Positions 1 to 9,635 of a DNA stretch of 64,000 nucleotides are shown piece by piece. The notes below the pieces were generated by a model. It saw nothing but the letters and a program-made list of their open reading frames with translations. It ran no database searches and was not told the origin of the DNA. A program made the translations under genes and the position numbers. Every line of letters starts with the position of its first letter. Positions within the stretch are counted from its first letter, which is position 1. The DNA is from Microbispora hainanensis (lineage in GTDB: Bacteria > Actinomycetota > Actinomycetes > Streptosporangiales > Streptosporangiaceae), in the NCBI RefSeq assembly GCF_006874475.1, contig NZ_VIRM01000020.1, forward strand, positions 62,001-126,000, in the 5' to 3' direction.

Positions 1-515
1 GCCCCCGCATCCCGCTCAAGGTCGTCGTCGCCCGATTCGCCGGCCGTGTCTCCCGCTGTGTCTCCCGCTGTGTCTTCGGCCGGGTCTCCGGCCGTCACGG
101 TGACCGTGACGGTGCGGGTCGGCTTCGGGCTGGCGACGGCGCCGTCCGGAGAGGGGGTGGGACTCGACTGACCCTCCTGAGTCACGGTCAGGGGATAGGT
201 GGTCAGGGTCCCGGCGTTCCGCACCTCGCACTTGATGAGCGGCGCGGTGGGCGAGGGCCCGATGTTGACGGCGGCCGGCCGCACCCGTGCCGTGCCCGCC
301 GTGGGCGAGGTCGTCTTCAACGTGATTCCAGCCTGCGGCAGCGGAACGACCTGCCCGGCGGCGACGGTCACCGGCTCGCTCACACCGGTGGCGGAGGTCA
401 GATTCTCGATGCCGGTGAGGGCCGCGTAGGCGTACACCTTGACGTCGGCCAGGCCCTCGGTGGGCGCCCGCAGCTCGCTGCCCGTGACGTACGTTCCGCG
501 CCAGCCGATCGACAT
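1..515 (-). CDS. Hypothetical protein, C-terminally truncated by window edge
   Basis: An open frame runs leftwards off the window, so only the first about 171 residues are seen. The visible part begins MSIGWRGTYVTGSEL and reads as a Ser/Thr/Val-rich beta-type domain (roughly residues 1-110). A Pro/Thr/Val-rich linker follows, then a short repeat of the four residues A-G-D-T coded by tandem 12-bp units near positions 55-75. I do not recognise a family. No signal peptide or catalytic motif is visible. The start is uncertain: the frame stays open upstream through a plausible-looking stretch to an ATG at 635, so the true N-terminus may lie there. The next gene (745, + strand) is divergent. Confidence 0.5.
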   Translation of the reverse strand, partial: MSIGWRGTYVTGSELRAPTEGLADVKVYAYAALTGIENLTSATGVSEPVTVAAGQVVPLPQAGITLKTTSPTAGTARVRPAAVNIGPSPTAPLIKCEVRNAGTLTTYPLTVTQEGQSSPTPSPDGAVASPKPTRTVTVTVTAGDPAEDTAGDTAGDTAGESGDDDLERDAG

Positions 516-744
516 CTGCCGCCCCGCGGTGGGGTCGTCCGGGCCGGGCGACCCGTGAGCGCGCTTTTCTGAACGGCGGGCAAGCGGCGGGGTTCCGATC
601 CGCTGCCGCCAGGCGTCCGGCCCGCATACGGCCATTTCTCGGCCGCATATGGCTGGACGGCGTTTCAGCCGTGTTAGCGCGGCGGTCATTCCGGCTGTCG
701 ACCATTCCCGGTGGACGTTCGCCTCGCCGCCACCGGGGAGCATC

Positions 745-2403
745 ATGGATCCCACCCTCAGCCGCCGTGCCTTCCTCCTCGCCTCCGGAACGACCGCCTC
801 CGGGGTCGCACTGGACATCGCGCTTTCCGCCGCCCCGGCCGCCTCCTCGGCCGTGACCCCGTCGACGGCCGCGCTCATGACGACGGTCCACACCGTCGCG
901 CGACCGCGCGGCGCCGGCGGATATCGCCGGCTGTCCGACGGCCCCGGCTGGCGGCGGGTGACCCGCACCGAACTGGCCGGGGCCGGAAAGGGCAGGGCGG
1001 AAAGCCGCACGGCGCTGGCCTGCTTCGTCCAGTTCACCGACCTGCACATCACCGACGTGCAGAACCCGCAGCGCTACGAGTTCCTGCGCGCCGCCGACAT
1101 GGGCTCCTGGCGCCCGCAGGAGGCGCTGACCGCCGTCGGAGCCGTCTCGCTGATCGAGCAGGTCAACGCCCTGCGGTATGGCCCGGCCACCCGGGCGCCG
1201 ATCGGCTTCGTCATGACCACCGGCGACAACACCGACAACAACTCCCGGATCGAGCTGGAGTGGTTCCTCACCGCCATGAGCGGCGGGCGCTTCACCCCTG
1301 ACACCGGCGACCCGGGCGCGTACGAGGGCGTGCAGGGCTCCGGCCTGGGCCTCTACTGGCAGCCCGAGTCAGGCGTACGCGACATCGACAAGCGGGCGGG
1401 GTTCCCGCACCTGGAGGGTTTCCTGGAGGCGGCCGTCCGCGAGGTGAGCAGCCCCGGCCTGGCCGTGCCGTGGTATTCCACCATCGGCAACCACGACCGG
1501 CTCTTCGGCGGCGCCTACTCCGCGGCCGGCGGCTTCTTCGCCGACCTGGCCACCGGCTCGCGCAAGCTGTTCGACCTGCCCGCCTCCGAGGCCGGCGCCG
1601 TCTATCGGGCGCTGCGCCATGGCGACCCCACCGGCGCCCGCTTCCGCGCCGCGTGGCAGCACTACCGGCGCAGGGCCCGCACGGTCACCGCCGACGAGCG
1701 CCGCGCCCCCGTGAGCCCGCACGCGTACCTCGCCGCTCACCTCGACCCGGCGTACGCCGGGCCCGGACCGGTCGGCCACGGCTACACCCGCGACAATCTC
1801 GACAGCGGCCGCCTGGACTACTCCTTCCGGATCGCCGACGGGGTCGTCGGCATCAGCCTGGACACGACCGACCGCGGCGGCGACTACCGGGGATCGGTCG
1901 GCACCCGGCAGCTGGCCTGGCTGGAGCGGACGCTGAAGACCCACGCCGACGACGTCGTGCTGATCTTCAGTCACCACCCGAGCTGGGCCATGACCAACCT
2001 CGTCCCCGATCCCGCCCGCCGGCACGAGAAGCGCCACGGCGGGCAGGAGCTGCTGGCAGTGCTGCGGAAGCACCGCAACGTGGCCGCGTGGATCAACGGT
2101 CACTCCCACCTGAACAGGATCGTCCCGCACGACGGCTTCTGGGAGATCTCCACCGCCTCCCACGTCGACTATCCGCAGCTGGCGCGGGTGATCGAGCTGG
2201 CCGACAACCACGACGGGACGCTGTCGCTGTTCACCACGCTGGTGGAGTCGGCCGCGCCGCACCGTACGGATTTCACCGACCTGTCCCAGAGCGGCCTGGC
2301 CGCGCTTTATCGGGAGCTCTCGTTCAACTCACCGGGCCTCCGGAGCGGGCTGGCGGGTATGCCGGGTGACCGCAACACCGAGCTTCTGGTGAAGAAGCAC
2401 TGA
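745..2403 (+). CDS. Tat-exported metallophosphoesterase (TIGR03767-like)
   Basis: Product of 552 residues with a calcineurin-like metallophosphoesterase fold. All dimetal-site motifs are present in order: DLHITD (about residue 98), GDNTDNN (about 158), GNHD (about 247), SHHPSW (about 410) and GHSHLN (about 451). The N-terminus SRRAFLLASG followed by an Ala-rich hydrophobic stretch is a Tat-type signal, so the enzyme should act outside the membrane, as expected for a metal-loaded phosphatase exported folded. The length fits the actinobacterial family known as PPA1498-type metallophosphoesterases. The start at 745 is preferred over an in-frame upstream ATG at 649, because GGGGAG lies just upstream of 745 and the signal peptide begins there. 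The substrate is unknown. It converges on the GH3 gene. Confidence 0.88.
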   Translation: MDPTLSRRAFLLASGTTASGVALDIALSAAPAASSAVTPSTAALMTTVHTVARPRGAGGYRRLSDGPGWRRVTRTELAGAGKGRAESRTALACFVQFTDLHITDVQNPQRYEFLRAADMGSWRPQEALTAVGAVSLIEQVNALRYGPATRAPIGFVMTTGDNTDNNSRIELEWFLTAMSGGRFTPDTGDPGAYEGVQGSGLGLYWQPESGVRDIDKRAGFPHLEGFLEAAVREVSSPGLAVPWYSTIGNHDRLFGGAYSAAGGFFADLATGSRKLFDLPASEAGAVYRALRHGDPTGARFRAAWQHYRRRARTVTADERRAPVSPHAYLAAHLDPAYAGPGPVGHGYTRDNLDSGRLDYSFRIADGVVGISLDTTDRGGDYRGSVGTRQLAWLERTLKTHADDVVLIFSHHPSWAMTNLVPDPARRHEKRHGGQELLAVLRKHRNVAAWINGHSHLNRIVPHDGFWEISTASHVDYPQLARVIELADNHDGTLSLFTTLVESAAPHRTDFTDLSQSGLAALYRELSFNSPGLRSGLAGMPGDRNTELLVKKH

Positions 2404-2404
2404 C

Positions 2405-2451
2405 GGCGCGCCAGTGGTGAAAAGCGCGCACAGCGCGCCAGTGAAAAGCGC
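2405..2451. repeat. Short direct repeat between convergent genes
   Basis: Two near-identical copies of a roughly 20-bp segment (GCGCGCCAGTG, then GAAAAGCGC; the first copy has an extra GT) sit back to back between the stops of the phosphoesterase and the GH3 gene. The GCGCGC cores can also pair with each other, so the segment may act as a weak bidirectional terminator. No T-run is present. Confidence 0.4.
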
Positions 2452-2472
2452 TGCGGTCTCCCGGCATGGCCG

Positions 2473-4671
2473 TCACAGCGTGACGGTCGAGACGAGGGCG
2501 CCGGGGTCACCCGCGTAGGAGGCCGCCTCGATCACGGCCGTCGGGGCGGCCGGGACGAAGCCGGTGGGCGTCCACCTCAGCAGGGGCCGGGCCGACGCGG
2601 GCACGGTGATCCGAGCCGACGCTCCGGCCGCGAGCTCGACGGTGGCGAAGCCGAGCAGCACCCGGGTGGGGAAGTCGTCGGCGGTCGCGTCGATCCCCGT
2701 GGGCCGCCCGTAGAGCTGCACGACGTGGCGCCCCGCCCGCGAGCCGATGTTGGTCACGGTCACGGTGCCCGTGAGCGAGTCGCCGCCGGACGCGCTGACG
2801 GAAAGGTCCGCGAGGGCGAAGCTGGTGTAGGACAGCCCGAACCCGAGCGGGAAAGCCGGCGCGTGTCCGTCCCGGTCCAGCAGCCGCTGGCCGAACCACT
2901 TGTCGTAGGTGATGGCGGTGGCGTCGCGGTCGAAGTGCGGCAGGTGCTCCTCGGCGGCCGGGATCGAGTACGGCAGCCGTCCGGCGGCGTCGACGTCGCC
3001 GAGCAGCACGTCGGCCAGGGCGCGGCCGCCCTCACAGCCGGAATACCAGGAGACCAGCACGGCCGGCACGGCGTCGCGCCACTCCTCGGTGATGACGGCC
3101 CCGGCGGTGACGATCACCACGACGGTGCGCGGGTTGGCCGCAGCCACGGCACGGATGATCTCGGCGTCGACCGGCCGGATCCGCAGGCTCGCCCGGTCGC
3201 CGCCGGCGCTTCCCCCGCTGATGGAGTCGACCGCGCCGGGCTCGGCCATGAAGGCCGCGAACGACTGTCCCGCCGGGTCGTCGCCGGGGGGCGGGAACAA
3301 CGCCAGCAGCTCGGGATCGGTCAGAACGTCGCCGCCGACCCACTCGCCCTCGTCGGCGGCCGTGTAGCCGGCGACGACGACGGCGACGTCGGCCTGCCCG
3401 GCAGCGGCGGCGGCAGCGGCCGGGTCGTCGTCGGCCACATGGGTGATCCGGACCCCCGGGAGCGCCTCGGTCAGCCCCCGCAACGCGGTGATCACCTCCG
3501 GGGCGCGCACGTCGGAGGAGCCGTTGTCGCCGGTGTTGGGCATGTCCGCCAGGCGCCCGACGACCGCCAGGGACGTGAGGGCGTCCCGCCGCAGGGGGAG
3601 CACGGGCGCGTCGCCGACCGGGTCGTTCTTGAGCAGCACCATGCCGCGGGCCGCGACCTCACGTGCCAGCGCGCGGTGCTCGGGGCTGAACACCACGTCG
3701 AGCGAGGGCTCGGGCTCGGCGAGGGAGGCGTAGTGGCGCACCTGGGTGCGCAGGACGCGGCGGGCCGCCCGGTCGACGTCGTCCCAGCTCGCCCGGCCGG
3801 CCTCCAGGTCGGCGGGCAGGTGCTCGCCGCGCTGCTGGCGGAAGGGCTCCTCCACGTCCAGACCGGCGCGCAGCGAGGCGGCGGCGTCGCGCAGGCCCCA
3901 GATGAAGTCGGAGACGGTGACGCCCTCGAAGCCCCACATGCCGCGGAGCACGCCTTCCATCAGGTGCTCGTTCTGCCCGGCCCACTCGCCGTTGACGGAG
4001 TTGTAGGCGGTCATGACGCCCGACACGCCCTCTTCCACGATCCTGCGGAAGTGCGCCAGGTAGACCTCGTGCAGGGCCGCCTCGTCGGCGGTGACGTCCA
4101 CCTTGAACCGGGCGTTCTCCATGCTGTTGAGCGCGTAGTGCTTGACGACGGCCATGGCGTTGCGCTGCACCCCCCGGGTCAGCGCCGCGCCGAACTCGCC
4201 GAGCAGGACCGGGTCCTCGCCGTACGTCTCCTGGGCCCGCCCCCAGGCGGGGTGGCGGGGCAGGTTGACGCACACGCCGCCGAAGAAGTTGGCGCCCTGG
4301 GCGCGCAGCTCGCGCCCGATGACGGTGCCGACGCGCTCCTCCAGGGCCACGTCCCAGGTCGCGCCGCGGGCCATGGACACCGGGAACGCGGTCGACTTGC
4401 CCATCACGACGCCGCGCGGGCCGTCGGAGAACAGCAGGCCGGGGATGCCCAGCCGCTCGATCCTGCCCATCGGGATGGGGGTGAGGTTGTATCCGTTGGT
4501 CAGCATGTCGGCCATCCCCGGCCAGAACGGCAGGTCTCCGTCCAGCAGCCACAGGCGTTCTTCCCGGGTCAGCTGCGACAGCAGCTCGTCGACCGCCTCG
4601 TCCAGAGGCCGGCCGTCACGCACTGCGGCGACGGCGACGGAGAAGGGGGTCGGAGAAGAGGGCGTCGACAT
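2473..4671 (-). CDS. Glycoside hydrolase family 3 beta-glucosidase
   Basis: Product of 732 residues covering the full GH3 plan: an N-terminal TIM barrel (about 50-320), an alpha/beta sandwich domain (about 350-590) and a C-terminal fibronectin-III-like domain (about 640-730). The catalytic nucleophile is the Asp of TVSDF (about residue 253). KHYALNS and the GRAQETYGEDP segment are typical barrel motifs. There is no signal peptide, so it should be cytoplasmic and split imported beta-glucosides. The ATG at 4671 is preferred over a GTG two codons upstream because an AGAGAG element then has better spacing. It is divergent from a TetR gene, with a perfect palindrome between them, which suggests local repression. 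The exact substrate cannot be read from sequence. Confidence 0.9.
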   Translation of the reverse strand: MSTPSSPTPFSVAVAAVRDGRPLDEAVDELLSQLTREERLWLLDGDLPFWPGMADMLTNGYNLTPIPMGRIERLGIPGLLFSDGPRGVVMGKSTAFPVSMARGATWDVALEERVGTVIGRELRAQGANFFGGVCVNLPRHPAWGRAQETYGEDPVLLGEFGAALTRGVQRNAMAVVKHYALNSMENARFKVDVTADEAALHEVYLAHFRRIVEEGVSGVMTAYNSVNGEWAGQNEHLMEGVLRGMWGFEGVTVSDFIWGLRDAAASLRAGLDVEEPFRQQRGEHLPADLEAGRASWDDVDRAARRVLRTQVRHYASLAEPEPSLDVVFSPEHRALAREVAARGMVLLKNDPVGDAPVLPLRRDALTSLAVVGRLADMPNTGDNGSSDVRAPEVITALRGLTEALPGVRITHVADDDPAAAAAAAGQADVAVVVAGYTAADEGEWVGGDVLTDPELLALFPPPGDDPAGQSFAAFMAEPGAVDSISGGSAGGDRASLRIRPVDAEIIRAVAAANPRTVVVIVTAGAVITEEWRDAVPAVLVSWYSGCEGGRALADVLLGDVDAAGRLPYSIPAAEEHLPHFDRDATAITYDKWFGQRLLDRDGHAPAFPLGFGLSYTSFALADLSVSASGGDSLTGTVTVTNIGSRAGRHVVQLYGRPTGIDATADDFPTRVLLGFATVELAAGASARITVPASARPLLRWTPTGFVPAAPTAVIEAASYAGDPGALVSTVTL

Positions 4672-4705
4672 GCGCACACAACTCTCTGAACAGGCGCGAC
4701 AGCGC

Positions 4706-4725
4706 TATCTACCAAACGGTAGATA
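4706..4725. promoter_or_regulatory. TetR-type operator, perfect palindrome
   Basis: TATCTACC and GGTAGATA form exact 8-bp inverted arms around AAAC. The site lies in the 110-bp gap between the GH3 and TetR starts, 35 bp upstream of the GH3 start. TACC-N-GGTA cores are common for TetR-family operators. I infer that the adjacent TetR binds here and controls both directions. Confidence 0.75.
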
Positions 4726-4781
4726 ACCTAGGCTGGTATCGTGATCGAAATCAACCCCCGCCTCCGAGGAGCCTGGACGGC

Positions 4782-5357
4782 ATGACCCCCTCGCCGGGAC
4801 GGCGCCGGCTGCCGCTCGCCGAACGCCGAGAGGAGATCCTCAAGGCGGCCACCGAGCTGATCGCCGCCTCCGGGTTCAAGGGCGTCACCCTTGAGGCGTT
4901 CGCCGCGGCCTGCGGCATGACCAAGGCGGGGCTGCTGCACCACTTCCGCTCCCGCGAGGAGCTGCTCATCGCGGTCCTCGAACGCCGTGACACGCTCGAC
5001 CTCACCACCGTGGCCGGCGCGCTGGAACCGGCTCCCGACGCGGCCACCGCCCGTGCCGTCATGTCGGGATTCGTCCGGCGCAACCTCGCCCAGCGCTCGC
5101 TCGTGCAGCTCTACACCGTGCTGTCGGCCGAGGCGCTCGACCCCGCGCACCCCGCGCACGCCTACTTCCGCAAGCGGCTCCGCGAGGGCCGGGCCATGCT
5201 GGAGCGCTACCTGCTGGCCTGGCATCCCGATCCGGGGGCGGCCGCCGTGGACCTGCTCGCCTTTCTCGACGGGCTGCAGCTCAACTGGCTGCGTGACGAC
5301 GGCATCGACTTCCTCGCCCAGTGGGAGGCGTTCGCCGACCGCTTCTTCGCCGCCTGA
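4782..5357 (+). CDS. TetR-family transcriptional regulator
   Basis: Product of 191 residues. The N-terminal helix-turn-helix is clear (RREEILKAATELIAASGFKG, then the recognition segment with MTKAGLLHHFRSREELL, about residues 15-62). The variable C-terminal ligand-binding part is all-helical. CCGAGGAG lies upstream of the ATG. It is divergent from the GH3 beta-glucosidase, with a perfect palindrome between them, so it is most likely the local repressor, answering to a beta-glucoside or its product. That role is inferred from position only. Confidence 0.88.
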   Translation: MTPSPGRRRLPLAERREEILKAATELIAASGFKGVTLEAFAAACGMTKAGLLHHFRSREELLIAVLERRDTLDLTTVAGALEPAPDAATARAVMSGFVRRNLAQRSLVQLYTVLSAEALDPAHPAHAYFRKRLREGRAMLERYLLAWHPDPGAAAVDLLAFLDGLQLNWLRDDGIDFLAQWEAFADRFFAA

Positions 5358-5492
5358 GCCTTCCGCGGCCGGCCTTCTCCGGGCGCTCCGGGACGTACGC
5401 GAGGGTGGCGGTTGTCGGCCTCATCGGCGGAAAAGCGCAGGTCAACGGCGTTCGCCGGCCCTCCCGAGTGGCGTAATCGCGCCGTTATCCAG

Positions 5493-5516
5493 CTATTCCT
5501 ACCGGGAAGGTAGTCT
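5493..5516 (+). promoter_or_regulatory. Promoter/operator of the sulfur-type operon
   Basis: The block CTATTCCTACCGGG is followed by GGTAG, giving a CTACC/GGTAG dyad, and then TAGTCT as a possible -10 box (5511-5516). The predicted transcription start falls within about 2 nt of the GntR ATG at 5525, so the mRNA may be leaderless. Nearly the same block precedes the LanC-like gene at 14203, suggesting one shared regulator. Confidence 0.55.
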
Positions 5517-5524
5517 TTCGCGTC

Positions 5525-6274
5525 ATGGAGTTGGCGGACGCGAGACGGCGCCGGGCGGACAGGGCCCGCCAGGTCGCCGACCTGCTGCGGCGGGAGGTCG
5601 TGCACGGCGGTTTCGGCGGCGGTCATCTGCCGCTGGAGTCCGCCCTCGCGCGGGAGTTCGGGACCTCGCGCAACACGATCAGGGACGCCCTCGACCTGTT
5701 GCGCGACGAGGGCCTCATCGAGCGGTGCCCGGGAGTCGGCACCACGGTGGCCGCGGAGAAGTACCCGCACGGCCTGCACCGGCTGCTCGGCCTCGCCGAG
5801 ACCCTCCGGGAGCACGGAGAGGTCACCAACGAGGTCCGCGCGATGGGCCTGATCCCGCCTCCGGCCGCCGTACGCGGGCGGCTCGGCCTGCCGCCCGGCG
5901 AGTCCGTCGTCTACGTGGAGCGGCTGCGCCGGCTCAACGGGCTGCCGCTCTCGCTCGACCTGACCTACCTCGTCCGCGAGGTGGGGGAGCCGCTCTTCGA
6001 CGCCGATCTCGTGCACAACGACGTGTTCGTGCTGCTGGAACGCATCGCCGGTCAGCCGCTCGGCGTGGCGGAGCTGACGATCGAGGCCGTGAACGCCGAC
6101 CCCCACACCGCGGCCGTCCTCGACGCGCCGCGCGGCGCGGCGCTGCTGATGGTCGAGCGCCTCACCCACCTGTCCGACGGCCGCCCGGTCGACCTGGAGT
6201 TCGTCAGGTTCCGCGGCGACCGCCTCACCATGCGTGGCCATCTCTGGAGGAACACCGATGACCCTGGTCAATAG
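5525..6274 (+). CDS. GntR-family regulator with UTRA domain (HutC type)
   Basis: Product of 249 residues. The winged helix is at about residues 10-80 (ALAREFGTSRNTIRDALDLL is the recognition region). A UTRA effector-binding domain follows, about 95-240, with the typical strand VVYVERLRRLNGLPLSLDLTY. It is the first gene of an operon: its 3' end overlaps the ferredoxin gene by 17 bp. I infer that it senses the imported or processed compound and controls the operon, and perhaps the second transcript at 14.2 kb that has a similar promoter block. No leader or ribosome-binding site is visible upstream, which fits a leaderless start. Confidence 0.88.
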   Translation: MELADARRRRADRARQVADLLRREVVHGGFGGGHLPLESALAREFGTSRNTIRDALDLLRDEGLIERCPGVGTTVAAEKYPHGLHRLLGLAETLREHGEVTNEVRAMGLIPPPAAVRGRLGLPPGESVVYVERLRRLNGLPLSLDLTYLVREVGEPLFDADLVHNDVFVLLERIAGQPLGVAELTIEAVNADPHTAAVLDAPRGAALLMVERLTHLSDGRPVDLEFVRFRGDRLTMRGHLWRNTDDPGQ

Positions 6275-6485
6275 CCGCGTCGACGTGCCCGTCACGATCG
6301 ACGAGTCGCTGTGCATCGAGGGCTGCACGTTGTGCGTGGACGTGTGCCCGCTCGACTCGCTGGCCATCCACGAGGTCAGCGGCAAGGCGTACATGCACGT
6401 GGACGAGTGCTGGTATTGCGGCCCCTGCGCCGACCGGTGCCCCGCGGACGCGGTCACGGTGAACATCCCCTACCTGCTCCGATAG
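6258..6485 (+). CDS. Two-[4Fe-4S] ferredoxin (AprB-like)
   Basis: Product of 75 residues with two four-cysteine clusters: C-x3-C-x2-C-x3-C-P (CIEGCTLCVDVCP, about residues 20-32) and C-x2-C-x2-C-x3-C-P (CWYCGPCADRCP). The pattern and the pairing with an AprA-like flavoprotein in the same operon recall AprB of adenylylsulfate reductase, but it is half the usual AprB length and lacks the C-terminal tail. Its likely role is electron transfer to or from the flavoprotein at 9636. The ATG at 6258 follows GGAGGAA and overlaps the GntR stop. An in-frame ATG at 6234 would add residues encoded inside the GntR gene and is not preferred. Confidence 0.88.
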   Translation: MTLVNSRVDVPVTIDESLCIEGCTLCVDVCPLDSLAIHEVSGKAYMHVDECWYCGPCADRCPADAVTVNIPYLLR

Positions 6486-6500
6486 AAGGACACACCCCCT

Positions 6501-7955
6501 ATGCGTAAGATCTTCGCCGCCGTGGCGCTGCTGGCCGCGGCCGGGTGCTCCGTGTCCGCCGGCGCCGACGACGGCCGGCAGACGGTGGTCGTCGGATATC
6601 AGTCGAAGACCATCAACACGGTGACGGCCGGGACGCTGCTGCGCGACCTCGGCTACCTCGAAAAGCGCCTCGGCGACAAATATCGCGTCGAGTGGCAGGA
6701 CTACGACACCGGCGCCCCGATCACCGCGAAGATGGTGGCCGGGAAGATCGACATCGGGTCGATGGGCGACTACCCGCTGCTCATCAACGCCTCCCGCACC
6801 CAGGGCGTGCCCGCGGCGCGCACCGAGCTCGTCTCGGTGACCGGCTACAACCTGCGCGGCGGGCTGAACGCGGTCGTCGTGCCCCCGTCGTCGGACGTGG
6901 AGACCCTGGCCGGCCTGAAGGGGAAGAAGGTCTCGGCCAGCTCGGGGTCGGCGGGGCACGGCACGCTCGTCCAGGCGCTGGAGCGGGCCGGGCTCGATCC
7001 CGCGACGGACGTCGAGGTCGTGAACCAGCAGCCGCCGGTCGGCGCGTCCGCGCTGCAGTCGGGCAACGTGCAGGGATACGCCCAGTTCGTGGCCTGGCCG
7101 GGACTGCTCGTCTTCCAGGACCAGGCCCGGCTCGTCTACGACGGCTCGGCGCTCGACGTGCCGACGTTCCACGGCGTCGTCGTACGGCAGGCGTACGCGA
7201 AGGAGCACCCGGACGTGCTCCAGGCGTTCCTCCAGGCCCAGATCGACGCGACGAACTACCTCCACGAGCACCCGGTGGAGGCGGCCGAGGCGGTGGCCAA
7301 GGCCACCGGGCTGCCGCCCGAGGTGGTCTACCTCTACAACGGCCGCGACGGCATCGCCTCGTTCGACGTGACCGTGAAGGCGCAACTGCTTTCCGCGCTG
7401 CAGCACGACGAGAAGTACCTGAAGATCATCGGCACCGACTTCACCGACGTCGACGTGACGAAGTTCGCGAACGACTCCTCCATCAGGAAGGCGTACGGCG
7501 CCTCCTACGACGCCGACACCGCGAGCACAGCCAACGCGGCGAAGATCACCGGCACCGACGAGGCCTGCGGCACCGCCGTGAGCGACCCGGCGAAGGCGGG
7601 CGAGCTCTGGCTCGCCGGGGAGGACCGGCTCCACCCCGCGGCCACCCCCACCTGCCTGCTGCGCCAGATCGCCGCCGCCGTTTCAGCGGGCACGACCGTG
7701 CGGGCCGCGTACGTGCCCGACGCGGCCACCGGGACGCATTGGTTCGCGGACAAGTCGGTCTGGGTGCGCGACCCCTCGGCGGGCGACGACGAGCGGTTCA
7801 CGCCGTTCACCACCCGGGACGGCGCGCAGGCGTACGTGAAGGAGCACCCCAGGGCCGCGATCGTCGGCTACGACGAGGCGCTGAAGGCGGCTGCGGGAGA
7901 GCCGAAGGCGACTGTGGGAGAGCCGCAGGCGGCAGCGGGAGGCGCGTCGCGATGA
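6501..7955 (+). CDS. ABC transporter substrate-binding lipoprotein (SsuA/NitT/TauT type)
   Basis: Product of 484 residues. The signal peptide ends in a lipobox LAAAGC with the lipidated Cys at 16. The following NMT1/SsuA-like periplasmic-binding fold (about 27-330) is of the kind that captures sulfonates, nitrate or thiamine precursors. It is longer than a usual SsuA (about 320 residues): an extra roughly 150-residue C-terminal segment from about 340 on contains two Cys (DEACGTA and PTCLLR) and no family I recognise. ATGA overlap with the permease shows translational coupling. The ligand cannot be read; the context points to an organosulfur compound. Confidence 0.87.
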   Translation: MRKIFAAVALLAAAGCSVSAGADDGRQTVVVGYQSKTINTVTAGTLLRDLGYLEKRLGDKYRVEWQDYDTGAPITAKMVAGKIDIGSMGDYPLLINASRTQGVPAARTELVSVTGYNLRGGLNAVVVPPSSDVETLAGLKGKKVSASSGSAGHGTLVQALERAGLDPATDVEVVNQQPPVGASALQSGNVQGYAQFVAWPGLLVFQDQARLVYDGSALDVPTFHGVVVRQAYAKEHPDVLQAFLQAQIDATNYLHEHPVEAAEAVAKATGLPPEVVYLYNGRDGIASFDVTVKAQLLSALQHDEKYLKIIGTDFTDVDVTKFANDSSIRKAYGASYDADTASTANAAKITGTDEACGTAVSDPAKAGELWLAGEDRLHPAATPTCLLRQIAAAVSAGTTVRAAYVPDAATGTHWFADKSVWVRDPSAGDDERFTPFTTRDGAQAYVKEHPRAAIVGYDEALKAAAGEPKATVGEPQAAAGGASR

Positions 7956-8823
7956 GCACTCCTGCGCTGGACGCGACGCTCGGCCCCGGCGCCCCGGCCG
8001 TCGAATGCGCGGACGCCGCCACGGCGACGGGCCGCGCGAGAACGGCGGCCGGCCTGCGCGGCTGGGCGGTCAGGCTGGCCTCGCTGGCGGCCGTCGTCGC
8101 GCTGTGGCAGTGGCTGACGGTCACGGACGCCCGCATCGGGCTGCGGTTCGACCGGCTGCCCTCGCCCGCCGAGGTCGCGGCGGAGTTCGGCCGGCAGCTC
8201 GGCACGGGGATCTACTACCTCGACCTGGCCCAGAGCATGATCCGCATCCTCACCGGGTTCGCGCTGGCGGCCGTCCTCGGCATCGCCCTGGGCGTCCTGG
8301 TCGCGCGGTCCCGGTGGGCCGGAGACGTGCTGCTGCCGCCCATCGAGGTCGTCCGGCCGATCCCGGCGATCGCGCTCGTCCCGATCGCGATCCTGGTGTT
8401 CCCCACCGACGAGCAGGGCATCGTGTTCATCACGTTCGCCGCGGCGTTCTTCCCGATCATGGTGAGCACGCGGCACGCCGTACGGGCCCTGCCGACGCTG
8501 TGGGAGGACGCGGTCCGCACGATGGGCGGCGGGCGCGCGCACGTGCTGTGGAACGTCGTGCTCCCGGGCACGCTGCCGGGCGTCTTCGGCGGGCTGTCCG
8601 TCGGCATGGGCGTCGCCTGGATCTGCGTGATCTCCGCCGAGATGATCTCGGGGGAGTTCGGCGTCGGCTACCGCACCTGGCACGCCTACACGGTGGTCGA
8701 CTATCCGGCGGTGCTCGTCGGCATGGCGTCGATCGGCGTGCTCGGCTGGGTCGCCTCGGCCTCCATCGAACTGCTCGGCCGGCGCCTCACCCGCTGGCTG
8801 CCGCGCGGCGAAGGGGGTGCCCG

Positions 8824-8827
<4 letters not shown>
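7952..8827 (+). CDS. ABC transporter permease (SsuC/TauC type)
   Basis: Product of 291 residues with about six membrane helices. The cytoplasmic ATPase-contact loop is at [22 protein letters not shown] (about 190-210), an EAA-type motif of the sulfonate/nitrate/taurine importer family. The N-terminal roughly 45 residues are Ala-rich and soluble. The start overlaps the binding-protein stop, and its stop overlaps the ATPase start (ATGA both times), so the three ABC genes are strictly coupled. Confidence 0.9.
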
Positions 8828-9633
<806 letters not shown>

Positions 9634-9635
9634 AA

